Assembly (NCBI GenBank): GCA_009599575.1
Contig: VWND01000075.1
Coordinates: 992,001 to 1,056,000 of the forward strand
Direction: 5' to 3'
Length of the DNA: 64,000 nucleotides
From: Blumeriella jaapii
Lineage: Eukaryota > Ascomycota > Leotiomycetes > Helotiales > Drepanopezizaceae
Shown here: positions 10,848 to 21,466 of the stretch, one piece after another
Numbering within the stretch: position 1 is the stretch's first letter
How the letters are laid out: each line of letters begins with the position of its first letter
Made by a program: the position numbers and the translations under genes
Notes under the pieces: model-generated
Seen by the model: the letters and a program-made list of their open reading frames with translations, nothing else
Told to the model about the DNA's origin: nothing
Databases searched by the model: none

Positions 10848-12056
10848 TCACCCCCATACCTGCCTACAGCTCAAATTCAGCCTCTTCCCTTTCATGAACC
10901 CCCTCCACTTCTCGTACTCGGTCCTGCGCGCCTCCGCGCCTCCCCCCGCCGCCGGCCAGTCCTCCAACCAACTCGGACAAGTCCCCGCCAGCACCTTGGG
11001 CATCGCATGCCAGCACCACCGCGCCTCCCCGCCCATCCACACGCAGTCCCCGCTCCGCACCCTCAACACACACATCTGCATCTCCCTCTCCAGATCATGC
11101 TCGCGCCCCGGCCCCTCGCCATCCACGTCGCGCGAGACGACGAACAGGCCGTCGCAGCCCAGGCTGAAAGACGCCAAGCCGCGCGCGCACTCCTCCGACA
11201 CGTCGCGGTGCACGGGCATGAAGTCCTTCGGCGAGTACAGCAGCACGACGCCCGACTCGGGCGTGAAGGCGGCGGGGCCCCGGAAGAGCGCCGTCACGAG
11301 CGCCGCGATGTCGGGCGGGAAGGGCGTCGGGCTCGCGGCTGGGTAGGCGCGCGTCGTCCAGTCGTACTGCGCGCCGAGGGTGAGCCAGCGCAGCTTCTTG
11401 GCGAGGAACTGCGTCGTGTTGAGGGGTTTGAGGGACGAGGAGGGGTCGCGCGGGGCGTAGGTCTGGTGTTTGGAGTGCGGCGCGTAGCTGAAGAAGGACG
11501 CTGTCGGCGGTGGGAAGGGGATGGCGTACGAGGGGGTGAGGTTTGTTTGGTGGAGGGGGTTGGAGAGGTCCCGGTGGAGGATGGAATCGAGTATGAGGGA
11601 TTGACACTCTGGTGGAAGGAGAGATGGGAATAGACGGAGGCCTGGGGGTGTGAGTCTTAGATCACTTCCTCTGAGACGCGAGGGTCGACGTACCGGGGAA
11701 ATCTTTATGCTCGTAGATCGTGCAGGGCGTGGGTTCCGAGTCCGGAACCTCATCGACGCCATCTTGCCCGTGCGACAAGAAGGCCTTCTTCGCGGCATCA
11801 ATCGTCTCTGATGGGACGGTATCGATAGGGACGAGTTTTTTCTTCTGCGTGTCCGTCAAGCCTCTCTTGAAATCGACCACGTCGAGATCCCCATCGATGG
11901 AGGCGTCGTTCATGCGCTGGTACTTCTTGTACAAATCGCACACCGCCTGTGGCGGGATTGCATGCGTATCATGTCCATGCTCTCTCTACCATAAATGAAC
12001 ATCAATCTCTGGTCTGATACTTCTGTTGATGGACTTACATTTCTCTGGTCGTCCAT
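10848..12056 (-). CDS. AlkB homolog 1-like Fe(II)/2-oxoglutarate dioxygenase
   Basis: Three exons: 12039-12056 (MDDQRN), 11694-11946 and 10848-11641. The introns are 11947-12038 and 11642-11693, both GT...AG with frame kept, giving about 354 residues. The C-terminal half carries the double-stranded beta-helix of the AlkB family: HRD in 'VHRDVSEE' and the distal His in 'WHAMPKV' would bind iron, and RLNLSCR matches the R-x-N-x5-R type 2-oxoglutarate/substrate motif (here RxNxxxR). The arrangement best fits the ABH1 branch (S. pombe Abh1/human ALKBH1), which acts on alkylated or methylated nucleic acids; the exact substrate cannot be told here. The stop directly follows RQVWG. The 'cag|gtatgg' there could also be a donor to a further exon, so the last two to three residues are uncertain. 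The ATG was chosen because exon 1 splices in frame into AVCDLYKKYQ. Confidence 0.88.
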
Positions 12057-14680
12057 GGTCAGGTGATTTCTAATGCGAGCCCGGGACCGGTACAGCGTCT
12101 TTGGCGACGTGCGGGAGGGTGATTTTCTGCTCCTCGTAACAGTTCTCGCAAGGCTGGATGGCAGCGTGAGGGATCTGAGCATGAGCGGCGTGTGTTGAGT
12201 CGTGCTGCGAAGGACGTGATGCGTGAGTGAAATTCATTCTTCAAATCAAAGGGGGACGGGAAAATGACAGATTTAGCCGAGACGCTAGTGTTAGCGGGTC
12301 CCTATCGCTTCTCCTTTGTTGATACTGCATGCCTTCTACATCTGGAATAAATGAAGAGTAATACGTAAGATTGTGAACATTGTATTGGGGCTGATTGACA
12401 TTATGCAATGATAATATGTTCCCGAGTTCTCAAGAGGGTGTTACTTTTCTATGCCTTAGAGTTAGTGACAGTGCGGCAGTCCGCCTCTTCTTCTGGTCCC
12501 CCTCCAATTCCCCTCTATTTCCTCCAATGAATGTTGACACTTGATCGTTTCCACGAACGCTGTTTCCAAAACTGTGAACACAAATCCAACCCCGTCCTTC
12601 ATTTCGCTCCTCGGCCGTCCTATGCCCTGTTTCCCTTCCACCGAGTTGACTCGACGAAGCTCCTCCTGGGGTCTGAAAAAAAAAAAGTCGGCAGCAAGGC
12701 CTCGCTCTCGAGAGGTTTACGACCCTGAGGTTAGCCAGCCAGCTCTTTGATTCTAGCTAGGCTTTGGTTTCTCGGTTCCGCCGTCTGTGTATCAGCGTTC
12801 GCTACTTCCGGGTGTGTCCTCAATATGATACGAACAGCCATGAAGAGGGAAGCACATGAGTTTGGGTGTGGTAGTGTCCAGAGGCCAAAGTACAAAAGTC
12901 TGAAACGCTTGCTGAGTCTCGAGAGAAGGAAGTCGAAGAAGACGGAAAACATAAGAAAAAAGGCACGCGCCCTTGATTGTTCAGATTTACATCTATCTTA
13001 TAGGGATGATCTCACAAGAGACGCTTTTTGCAAGCACGTATGTAAGTCCGCGGGGAAGTCTTGAACAGAACAGGCGTAACAGAACATACACGTCTCTTAT
13101 ACTATGCAAATGTATGCACATTTATTTACCTTGTATATAATAGAACACATAAAAAGCAGGGTAACGGACATGCATTTTCTCGACGCATCTCACCTCCTCT
13201 TGTTCAAGTCATCCCATCTCCCACACACAGCCTGCACTCACCATTGTACGTTTGGCATCATATATATCTAGGCACGAATGCAGCATATTGAGGTTTACCA
13301 AGACATGTCCATCTCGTCAGGCCAGAATGGTTCAACATTTGTCTCCCATGTTGATTTCCCTCGGTCCCGCACTAACCCCCTGTTCCCTTTCCCGTTCCTT
13401 CAACCGCAACACGTGATTTGACACCCGCCGAAACCGTTCCCGAGTTCCCGAAGCCGTTCCATGTCAACAAGCGTGCGGAGCGACGATCTGCCATCCTTGT
13501 CCTCGACTCTGCTCCACAACACGGCGCGACGTGACGATGTTGCTGAGGCGACCAGCGATGAGTGGGGGTTTTCCTTTTCTGCTCGGCTTGTGATTTGTTG
13601 ACGTTGGCTGGTGGAATGGATAAGGTGACGATACTTCTACTGTACTGTAGGTGCCACCCTATCCGTTGGAAAGCAGAGAAATGGAGAGAGAAGCAATCAG
13701 AGGCGATCTTATTAGCGTCTGGGTACTTCTTGTGAGAAGACACTCGGATACAAGCTAAGTTACGTACTGTACCGTGATGTACATTACAGTACTGTACTGT
13801 ACTGTACACAGTATTTTCGTACCACGGGCTCGCTTCTGAGAATAAAGGTTTTTCGCCAAGAAGAAACAAAGTTTGAAGACGTCACTTGTTCTCAAAGCTC
13901 AAAGTTTCTGTGGTCTATTGAAACGGTTCTTTGTCGAATACGAAATTGTGAGGAAGCTCGAATTCGTACTGTACGGGGTAAGTAATTGTTGCAAGGCTGG
14001 GATACCTACTGTACAGCACAGTAGACGAGTCGGTTACGGTGGTACGGTAAGGTCCTGACTGTGCACTAAGGTGGCTGGCTGGAAGGCTTGCATGTCGTGC
14101 GGGCCAATGGGTTTGGTAGCACGATGGGGTTGATGATGCGGAGGAACTGAAACGAGGATGAATCGTTGGTTCGTTGCCAACGATGATTTGGTAGTGTATC
14201 GTGAGAAGTCGTCGATGCATTTACCCTGATGTTGATGGCGAGGCTGGGAGATGCTCTGTGCCTGTCGTGGAAATCCCCCGGAAATACTTTTTTCCCCTTT
14301 CCATCCGTCTCCATCGTCCCTTCCCGGCCCTGGCTCAGACCCACTTGGCGCGTAAACAAACGACTTCGACTTCACCATCAACATCGACGGGCCAGCGCCA
14401 AGACTCCCGCCCGCTTCATTTCAACAACCCCGACCACCCCCTGGCCCTTAAAGCTCACGACCTCCTTTTCTTCACTTCCACACACTCAATCCACATACAC
14501 CTTCAACCTCACTTTCATCACCACTCCATTCTGACTTCCTCCTCCACCACCTCCTCCACCACCACCACCACCACTTCGATAACTTCATCCTCATCGGCGT
14601 CCCCTCCCCACCCCCATCCGGCCCAGAGAAACGCCGGCGAGAAGCGTCCCGTACGCTTTCTTCTCCTTCTTCTTCCCCAG
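12057..14680. other. Intergenic, no gene supported
   Basis: About 2.6 kb with only short, domainless open frames on both strands. It contains GTACT/AGTAC clusters at 13,763-13,813 and shorter ones at 13,967-14,047. The right end (about 14,300-14,680) is CT/CA-rich, as in the 5' leaders of highly expressed fungal genes, and probably holds the hex-1 promoter and 5' leader. Confidence 0.6.
13763..13813. repeat. GTACT/AGTAC pentanucleotide cluster
   Basis: Contains agtactgtactgtactgtac (13,788-13,807), flanked by looser copies (cgtactgtaccgtgatgtac). The same motif recurs in many intergenic regions of this window. It is partly self-complementary through GTAC. Confidence 0.85.
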
Positions 14681-14689
14681 AAGTAAGAG

Positions 14690-16022
14690 AACCCTTCTTG
14701 TCTTCCTTTCGCGCACGTCGAAAGGCATTCGAGGAGAGATCTCGCCCCATCAGTCGTCAACCTGGACTTTGACGCTCGCGTTCCGATTCCCTTCAGCATC
14801 TTCCCCTCGTCGTATCGGAGCGGCGAAGTAACCAACACTACCACTACCCAAACCCACGTCGAGGCGGATTTCAAGCTCCCGACTCACGAACAGCGCGTCG
14901 GACGGGAAGGTCAGCACCAAGAGACCGCGACCACCTACGTCCAGCAAGAGGTCCGCCTCCCGACCCGCAACGAGCAGTTCCAGGAGGAGGTGCACATTCA
15001 TCGCGAGGAGGAGCGTTACCACCGTCCGAGCCGCCGGGAAGACGTTTGGGTTGAGCAGGAAAGCCGGTACGTCGGAGTCTCTGTTGCGTTGGTCCTCTGG
15101 CCTTGCCAATGGCCTACATCTTTTCCGATGACGGCGTTCGTCTGTTCGCTGTTCGTGCATACACGCACATATCATCTGGTGCTGGCTGGTTTGCGATGCC
15201 GGGAGCTGCTCTCCCCCCCTTCCCTTTCCCCTCCCTAGTCGTATTTGTTTACGTCGGTGTCTTGGCCTCCGGCTCTTGATCGACCTGGGCCCCTGTTGAT
15301 TCGCCCTGTTTTTCCTTTCTTGCCGCGCCCTTTTTTTTTATAGTTTGTTGACACAGTAACGCCCTCGCCGACCTGCATCTTTCCTGACTTTACTCCTTCA
15401 CACCCTCACTCATCCCCTTCTCTCACATTCATCCCCTCTCAACAAGATTCATCACAACAGCCCCCTAACATATTGCTTGTTCAGACCGATCAAGCACACC
15501 ACTACTCACATCGACGTCGAGCTTCCTCACCGACCTCACTTCCGCCGACAGCACCACGTTCACGATACCACCGTCCACGTCGAATCGCCCCAGCCCCAGC
15601 GCCGTCGTTACGAGGGAACCGAGATAGATATCGCCGAACGTGCATACCGTGCCCGCTACCAGCCAGGCTACCGCGAGGACGTCCGTGTGAACTCTACCCG
15701 TCCCTCCTCCTCCTATCAAGAGGAGATTCGTGTCAGCGGCTCCACCGTTGATCCCCCACGCCCTCAAGCACAGTCATCCCAAGCAGACATCCGCGTCGCT
15801 GGTTCCACTGTTGATCCGCCTCGCTCCCAAGCCCAATCTTCCTTCCAGGAGATTCGTGTCGCCGGTGCCACCGTCGATCCTCCACGCTCCCAAGACCCAG
15901 CTCCTCGAAGCACCGTCCGCGTCACCGAGACCGTCGAGCCCTCCCGCTTCGCTCAACACGCTCGCCATTCTCACGTCGAGTTCGTCGAGAAGACCGTAGA
16001 AGCTCCTCTACCAAATTCAGCA
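14690..16022 (+). CDS. Upstream coding exons: N-terminal extension of HEX-1
   Basis: Two stretches read as charged, repetitive protein. The first (about 14,690-15,066) includes HVEADFKLPTHEQR and RLPTRNEQFQEEVHIHREEE. It splices in frame across a 418-nt intron (15,067-15,484; donor gtacgt, acceptor ttgttcag) into the second (from 15,485), giving VEQESRPIKHTTTHIDVE. The second holds three copies of a 19-20-residue unit beginning IRVSGSTVDPPRP / IRVAGSTVDPPRS / IRVAGATVDPPRS (about 15,725-15,900). It ends in the frame HVEFVEKTVEAP, immediately before the HEX-1 ATG at 16,025 but one base out of frame with it. No ATG occurs between about 14,230 and 15,066 on this strand, so the true start must come from an upstream exon or a non-AUG codon. 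Long HEX-1 isoforms made by alternative splicing are known in filamentous ascomycetes. How this extension joins HEX-1 is unresolved. Confidence 0.6.
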
Positions 16023-16024
16023 AG

Positions 16025-16778
16025 ATGGGCTACTACGATGACGAAGGTAAAACTCCTTCTCTCTCTCCCACATCCCAATCCTAAACCACCATCAGGTCAC
16101 TACCACCACTCCGTTCGACACGGTCTCCACAAGGCTGCTGATCGCGTCCACAAGGCGGCTGACCATCTCTTGGGTCGTCACCAACACCATAGACAGCAGC
16201 ACCATGAGACTGTTGTGAAGCGGAAAGAGGTTGACATTAAAGTAGGTAGCCGCGCCGGCGTTACTCTCGCTCCCGAGCCCGCGTACACCTCCGGCACTGT
16301 TTCCATCCCCTGCCACCACATCCGACTTGGCGACCTCTTGATCCTTCAAGGCCGTCCCTGCCAAGTTATCCGCATCGATACCTCCTCTGCCACTGGTCAG
16401 CACCGATACCTGGGTGTCGACCTCTTCACCAAGCAATTGCATGAAGAGTCCTCGTTCATCGCCAACCCCAGCCCAAGTGTTGTCGTCCAGACCATGCTCG
16501 GCCCTGTCTTCAAGCAATACCGCGTCCTCGATCTCCAGGATGGCGTTGGTAAGTCTCGTCGCCCACTTCTCTGTCTCGACTAACACCGTTCAGTTGTTGC
16601 CATGACCGAGACGGGTGATGTCAAGCAAGGCCTCCCCGTCATCGACCAGTCTGGCCTCTGGCAACGTCTCTCCGAGGCTTTTGAGTCTGGCCGTGGCTCC
16701 GTTCGCGTCCTCGTCATCTCCGACCGCGGTCGTGAGCTTGCCGTTGACATGAAGACCATCCACGGTTCTCGCCTGTAA
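16025..16778 (+). CDS. hex1: HEX-1, Woronin body major protein
   Basis: Three exons: 16025-16046, 16096-16548 and 16594-16778. The introns are 16047-16095 (49 nt) and 16549-16593 (45 nt, branch ctaac), giving about 219 residues. It starts MGYYDDEGHYHH and contains the very conserved core TVSIPCHHIRLGDLLILQGRP, QHRYLGVDLFTKQLHEESSF and QTMLGPVFKQYRVLD. HEX-1 descends from eIF5A but lacks the hypusine function. It self-assembles into the crystalline core of Woronin bodies, the peroxisome-derived plugs that seal septal pores after wounding. The C-terminus is HGSRL, with SRL acting as the peroxisomal targeting signal PTS1. The first part has a His-rich stretch (HQHHRQQHH). The ATG matches the start of canonical HEX-1, and upstream exons could extend it. 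HEX-1 is confined to Pezizomycotina, which is the best taxonomic marker in the window. Confidence 0.97.
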
Positions 16779-17940
16779 TTGTGCTTTTTTGCTTCCTCGT
16801 TGTCCTTACATGGCGTCATCATTCGCAAATGGCGATCTGGATACATACCGGGTGATATAGGCAGGCACATCAAAATACGGACTGTTTATGGAAGAATCGG
16901 AAGTGGAGTTGCACAATCATGGTTAGATCTGAAAGCCGGATCTCGATCAGGTGGAGCTGTTGCCGCGCCTTAGGGTCTACTTCTTGGTTGACGGATCCTG
17001 CCTCTGGGTGGTTGATCTGTCGGCTTTGAGGAGGAGGTTTCAGGGCCCGGTGCATGGTTCCCTTCCTTTTTGTATGTGTAGCTACAGTCGATAGGCGGGA
17101 TCGGTATAGCAACCCAAATTGTGCACTCACTCTGTTCTCACGACGTGTCCTGTCATGGTTATGTTCCTGCCTCGCCGCACCCCTTTGGCTAGCTAAGCAT
17201 TCTTATCACCTACTGTGTAGTACCCACAGTACCAACAGTTACTGCGCGTCATCCCTCGTTTCATGCTCTTGCGCCCCAGCGCTTGTCACGTGATTCATCA
17301 ACCATGCTCGGCTCCGGCTGAATTCCGTTTCCGCTCCGCTCATGCTGACATCGATCGAAGCGCTTCACTGCGCCCGCTGGCTTGGGCAGAGGAACCGAAC
17401 AGCGACGCGAAAAGAGGTGCCAGTAGCCCGCAGCTTGATGGCACACAGAAGAAGCAAATATTGGATCGACACTTTCGAATTCTTGATGGTTGTTGTTATC
17501 ATCATTGACCTGCCTATATAGTGTACTGTACAGTACAGAGCATGTGCAGTATAGTACAGTACAGTACGGTATCAACTTATCCTCGCCATCCGAACTCGAA
17601 CAAGAACCAAGACCGAACACCTTGATGGCCGGCGCTAAGCTCTTTTGGGAAGGAGTATCTGACTGACTTTGACCCCTCCCCTCGTTTCAGGTTTCAACTA
17701 TCACGAGATCACGTGCTTCGCTGGAACCGCTGTCCTCCTTCGTCCTTCGTCTTTCCTCCTTCCTCCTCCCTCTCTCACACCCCCTCACAACCCCTCACCT
17801 CCCTTCTTGTTCCGTGATCTCCGCCTGACGTATCTTTCTTCCTGTATTACTTCATTCGCCCTTCTTCATCGCCTCCGAAGCTCTCAAACATCTCTCAAAC
17901 ATCAAGCCCAAACCCCACCCCCGCCCAAGCAGCAACAACC
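16779..17940. other. Intergenic region between hex-1 and bleomycin hydrolase
   Basis: Holds the hex-1 3' end and, from about 17,690, a long C/T-rich stretch (tcctcctccctctctcac) ending in cagcaacaaccATGG. That stretch looks like the promoter and 5' leader of the next gene. A GTACT/AGTAC cluster lies at 17,521-17,570. No other gene is seen. Confidence 0.6.
17521..17570. repeat. GTACT/AGTAC pentanucleotide cluster
   Basis: Reads gtgtactgtacagtacagag followed by tagtacagtacagtacggt. It has the same motif as the other clusters in the window and lies about 370 bp upstream of the bleomycin hydrolase ATG. Confidence 0.85.
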
Positions 17941-19513
17941 ATGGGTGCCAACCAGTCCAAGACGCCTCTCCCGAACGAGAAGCTCATCATTGAGCGCCTC
18001 CGAGCCTTGGAGGTCAAGGACCAGTCCGACGACTACGTTCAGGTCGACGAGAAAGCCTTGGCTAGATCTGCAAGCATCAACTTCAAAGCGCCCTGGACAG
18101 CGGTCTCCGTCTCCGAAATCGAGCACTGGGAACACGAGCTCTTACAAGATCCCAAGAACAGGTAACGATCTACGGTGTTTACTGCCATGATGGCACAGGA
18201 AAAGCGCTGACAGCGGCAGACTCGCGCTTTCAGCTCTGAGTGCCGCAGACCCCAAGACTATCCTGACCTCCCGCGCTACCACCATCAAAGACCAGCAGAT
18301 CTTCAACATCAAGATCCCCTTCGAGGGCGCTCCCATTACGAACCAGAGACAGTCCGGGCGATGCTGGCTGTTTGCCTCGACCAATGTCTTCCGAGTGGCG
18401 CTGATGAAACGTCACAACCTCGACAAGTTCGAGCTCTCCCAAGCATACCTGTTCTTTTACGACAAGCTGGAAAAGGCCAACTTCTTCCTCGAACAGATCT
18501 TGGACACGACAAGCGATGGCCTCGATACCCGAACCGTTCAGACACTACTACAGAGCCCAGTTGGCGATGGAGGACAATGGGACATGGTGTACAACCTGGT
18601 TCACAAGTACGGCCTTGTTCCGCAGGTACTGTACCCGGACTCCCACAATGCCCAGGCCTCCGGCTCCATCAACAGCTTGCTTACCACCAAGCTGCGGGAG
18701 GACGCTCTACAGTTGAGAGCATTGGCCACATCTGGCACAAAGTCCGCCAAGGAAATCTCGGCTGTCAAGGACAAGATGATGCGGGAGGTGCATCTCATCT
18801 TAACCCTCACTCTGGGACCCCCACCGTCCCCCACCTCCGAGTTCACCTGGAACTACCTGGATAAGAACGGCGTGGCACAGGTTTTGAAGACCACGCCAGT
18901 TGCGTTTTCCAAGGAGCTCTCGAGCCCCAAGTCCATCCGCATGACCAACTCTACCGTCCACGACATGTTCTCCCTTGTCAACGACCCACGAAACGAGTAC
19001 AACTCCCTGCTCACCGTCGACCGACTCGGCAACATTGTCGGTGGCCGTGGCATCACCTACGTCAACGTGTCGATGGCGGTCATGAAAGAAGCCTGCATCA
19101 AGATGTTGCAGGCCGGTCTCCCCATCTTCTTCGGCTCTGATGTGGGCAAGTACTCCAACTCCGGTTCGGGGATCATGGACACCTCTCTCATCGATTACGA
19201 GCTTGGCTTCAACGTCCGCCTGGGCATGTCCAAGGCCCAGAGGCTGATGGTCGGAGAGAGCGCCATGACGCACGCCATGGTCCTCACAGCCGTCCACGTC
19301 GAGAACGGCAAGAGCGTGCGGTGGAGGGTGCAGAACAGCTGGGGAGAAGGCGCTGGCACCGATGGCTGGTTCGTCATGAGCGACAAGTGGATGGACGAGT
19401 TCGTCTACCAAGCGGTCGTTGAGCCGCGGTTCGTGAGCGAGGAGACCAGAGCTGTCCTCGGCTCGAAGCCGAAGGTCCTCCCTCTATGGGACCCCATGGG
19501 AGCCTTGGCTTAG
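17941..19513 (+). CDS. Bleomycin hydrolase (C1B cysteine aminopeptidase)
   Basis: Two exons, 17941-18161 and 18220-19513, with a 58-nt intron, giving about 504 residues. It belongs to the family of yeast Lap3/Gal6 and mammalian BLMH: hexameric papain-fold barrels that trim peptides, inactivate bleomycin and hydrolyse homocysteine thiolactone. The catalytic triad is visible: Cys in QSGRCWLFAST (about residue 122), His in AMTHAMVLTAV (about 425) and Asn in VQNSWGEG (about 446). The usual family length is 450-480, so the N-terminus is slightly extended. It begins MGANQSK, which fits the N-myristoylation consensus (Gly2, Ser6, Lys7); a membrane-anchored pool is therefore possible, though not shown. 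The ATG is the first in frame and sits in a good context (caaccATGG). Downstream is an imperfect 71-bp duplication. Confidence 0.96.
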
Positions 19514-19674
19514 AGTCGTGGGGGGGCTGATTTGGTATGGCGAAGGAGACGTACGAATTTGATTTGATTTTGGCGTCAAGTTTAGCGTTTTTCCTAGAAC
19601 TGTTTGAGCGAGGCTGCCTGTGCTTCTTGTCTTCCGAGGATTGATCGCGCGGCGGATATTCATCTTGAGATGTA

Positions 19675-19808
19675 TCAATGGAATCTGTATCTTATCTAAC
19701 AGTATTTCTCTTGCGAATGCGGACTGGTATATATCCTAAGATTTATCAGTGGATTCTGTATCTTTTGTCCAGCCATTTTTCTCTTGCGAATTCGGACCGT
19801 GATACAGT
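19675..19808. repeat. Imperfect direct duplication, period 71 bp
   Basis: Copy 1 (from 19,675) reads tcaatggaatctgtatctta, and later tttctcttgcgaatgcggac. Copy 2 (from 19,746) reads tcagtggattctgtatcttt, and later tttctcttgcgaattcggac. It lies about 160 bp downstream of the bleomycin hydrolase stop, probably in or near its 3' UTR. Confidence 0.85.
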
Positions 19809-19942
19809 GGTATTATGATACATCCCGATTACGACATCCTGGCGTGCAAATGTCTAGTGGTCTCGATGCTGTTCCATTGCTCTCATCATGTCCCATTTCT
19901 TTACCCCGTCCAATCCTCCCTTTCTCTGCTCCAGACTCGATC

Positions 19943-19980
19943 TCTTTCTTTCTTTCTTTCTTTCTTTCTTTTTCTTTCTT
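19943..19980. repeat. (TTTC)n microsatellite
   Basis: About eight to nine near-perfect TTTC units. Confidence 0.93.
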
Positions 19981-20296
19981 CACTCTTTCCCTCGCCCACA
20001 CCAACCTCGAAGAACCGTTCGAACGAAGTCCCCAAGAAACGTTCAAATTTCCTCTCTTCTCTCTTTGCATTTGACACATCTCTCTCTCTCTATCTCTGCT
20101 ACGTCTTTCTCCATCTCTCGCAAACACACGTTCCTGATGAGATGGAGGGGTGAAAGTATGGATGTGTTTTTGGGGGTGGTTGTTATTGTCCTTCGAAAGA
20201 AAAGCTTGCCTTTGGTTTTTTTTTTGAAGGGGGCGGGGGGGGAGGTATGTAGTTGTAGTTGTGTAGAAATGCCGAGCTTGTATTTGGGGGTTTTCG

Positions 20297-20337
<41 letters not shown>

Positions 20338-20366
20338 GTATATGTATATGTATATATGTATATACG
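20297..20366. repeat. (TATATG)n microsatellite
   Basis: About eleven hexamer units with a few slips (gtatatgtatatgtatatg). Confidence 0.93.
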
Positions 20367-20732
20367 TGTCTACCAGTACACCGTTAAAAAGCGATTTGCG
20401 AGATTGAAATTACGATTGTGATTGAGGTTGTCAATGGTTGAAGAAAAAGTCCCCCCAAAAAAAAGAAGAAGAAAAAAACAAAAGGTTGAAGAAAGGGAAA
20501 AAGGAAACGCACCTCCATCCCATCCGAGCCTTCCTTCCCCTGGCTTCTCCTCTCCTCTCCTCTCCTCTCTTCGTCCACTTACATACAGTAGTAGTACATC
20601 ATCAATCCCTCACACCCCACAACCACCAAAGAAACGCAAGCTGACAACCACAACCCTCTCCTATTCTTCTCTGCTCTTCTCCCCCAGCACTGGATTTCCC
20701 GAGACGTATGTATGTCGTCAGACTCTCGAGGT

Positions 20733-20733
<1 letters not shown>

Positions 20734-20767
<34 letters not shown>
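20734..20767. repeat. (GA)n microsatellite
   Basis: Uninterrupted GA run of about 17 units. Confidence 0.95.
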
Positions 20768-20771
<4 letters not shown>

Positions 20772-21466
20772 CATCCTAAATCAAAGGGATCTTTCTCTCG
20801 ATAAAATACGCTGCTCATTATCAACGATGTATGTATCTGCGCACGTGTGTGTTTTGATGCCGTAGCGAATACGTGCCCAGGTTCCGGAAGGATGATATAT
20901 AATTATGTGTACACATGTAATATATTTACAAACGAAACAAGTAAAAAAAACACTCAGTTGACTTGCGATAAATTAACCATGAGGTGCAACCAAAAAGAGA
21001 AAAGCCCTGCGCTTACTTAGGTACGTACCTTACGTGTAGTGTACATGACAAAAGGGGCGCGTGCCCAGAGGAGAAGGTGCCTCTTTTGGCCAAGGGGTTT
21101 ATTAAATATTGTGACAATACAGCCGTTTGAACATGGAGGGATTTATTCCGCCGTGTGGTTTCTGATGCTACTTACTTAATGAGTTAGACGATCCTGGTTG
21201 GCAGGGGAGGAAAGGAGGTCGTCAGTCGAGCTGTTAAGAACGGCGCGCCTCGCTGTTCGGACGTTGCGTCCCGTACAGCTGTAAAAGAAGCTCGTTTCCA
21301 AACCATACAGCGTCACTGAGACATGATCTGAAGCGAGTATAGCGGATAGTCCATAATCAAGATCTTCTCGGATGGGACTTTCTCGTGGCATCACGGCATG
21401 AATCTCAGCACCCGCATCCCTCGCCACACCAACATGCCCAGCTCGTGCATCACAGGCCGTACAAGC

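Larger units (their letters stand above)
19514..21466. other. Intergenic, rich in simple repeats, no gene supported
   Basis: About 1.95 kb with a 71-bp imperfect duplication, a TTTC tract, a TATATG tract and a GA tract (each listed separately). The many short open frames here are translations of these repeats. No domain or splice-supported frame is seen. Confidence 0.65.

Noticed and set aside
11007..11633. 208-codon plus-strand frame
   Set aside because: Exact antisense shadow of the ABH1-like exon, which has a catalytic motif and splice support.
12747..13064. Frame beginning with a signal-peptide-like stretch
   Set aside because: Starts at TTG, not ATG, and the rest is basic low-complexity without splice evidence.
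13372..13869. 165-codon minus-strand frame
   Set aside because: Runs through GTACT repeats and has no recognisable domain or conserved-looking segment.
18800..19411. 203-codon minus-strand frame
   Set aside because: Antisense to the bleomycin hydrolase exon, with codon-bias mirror composition.
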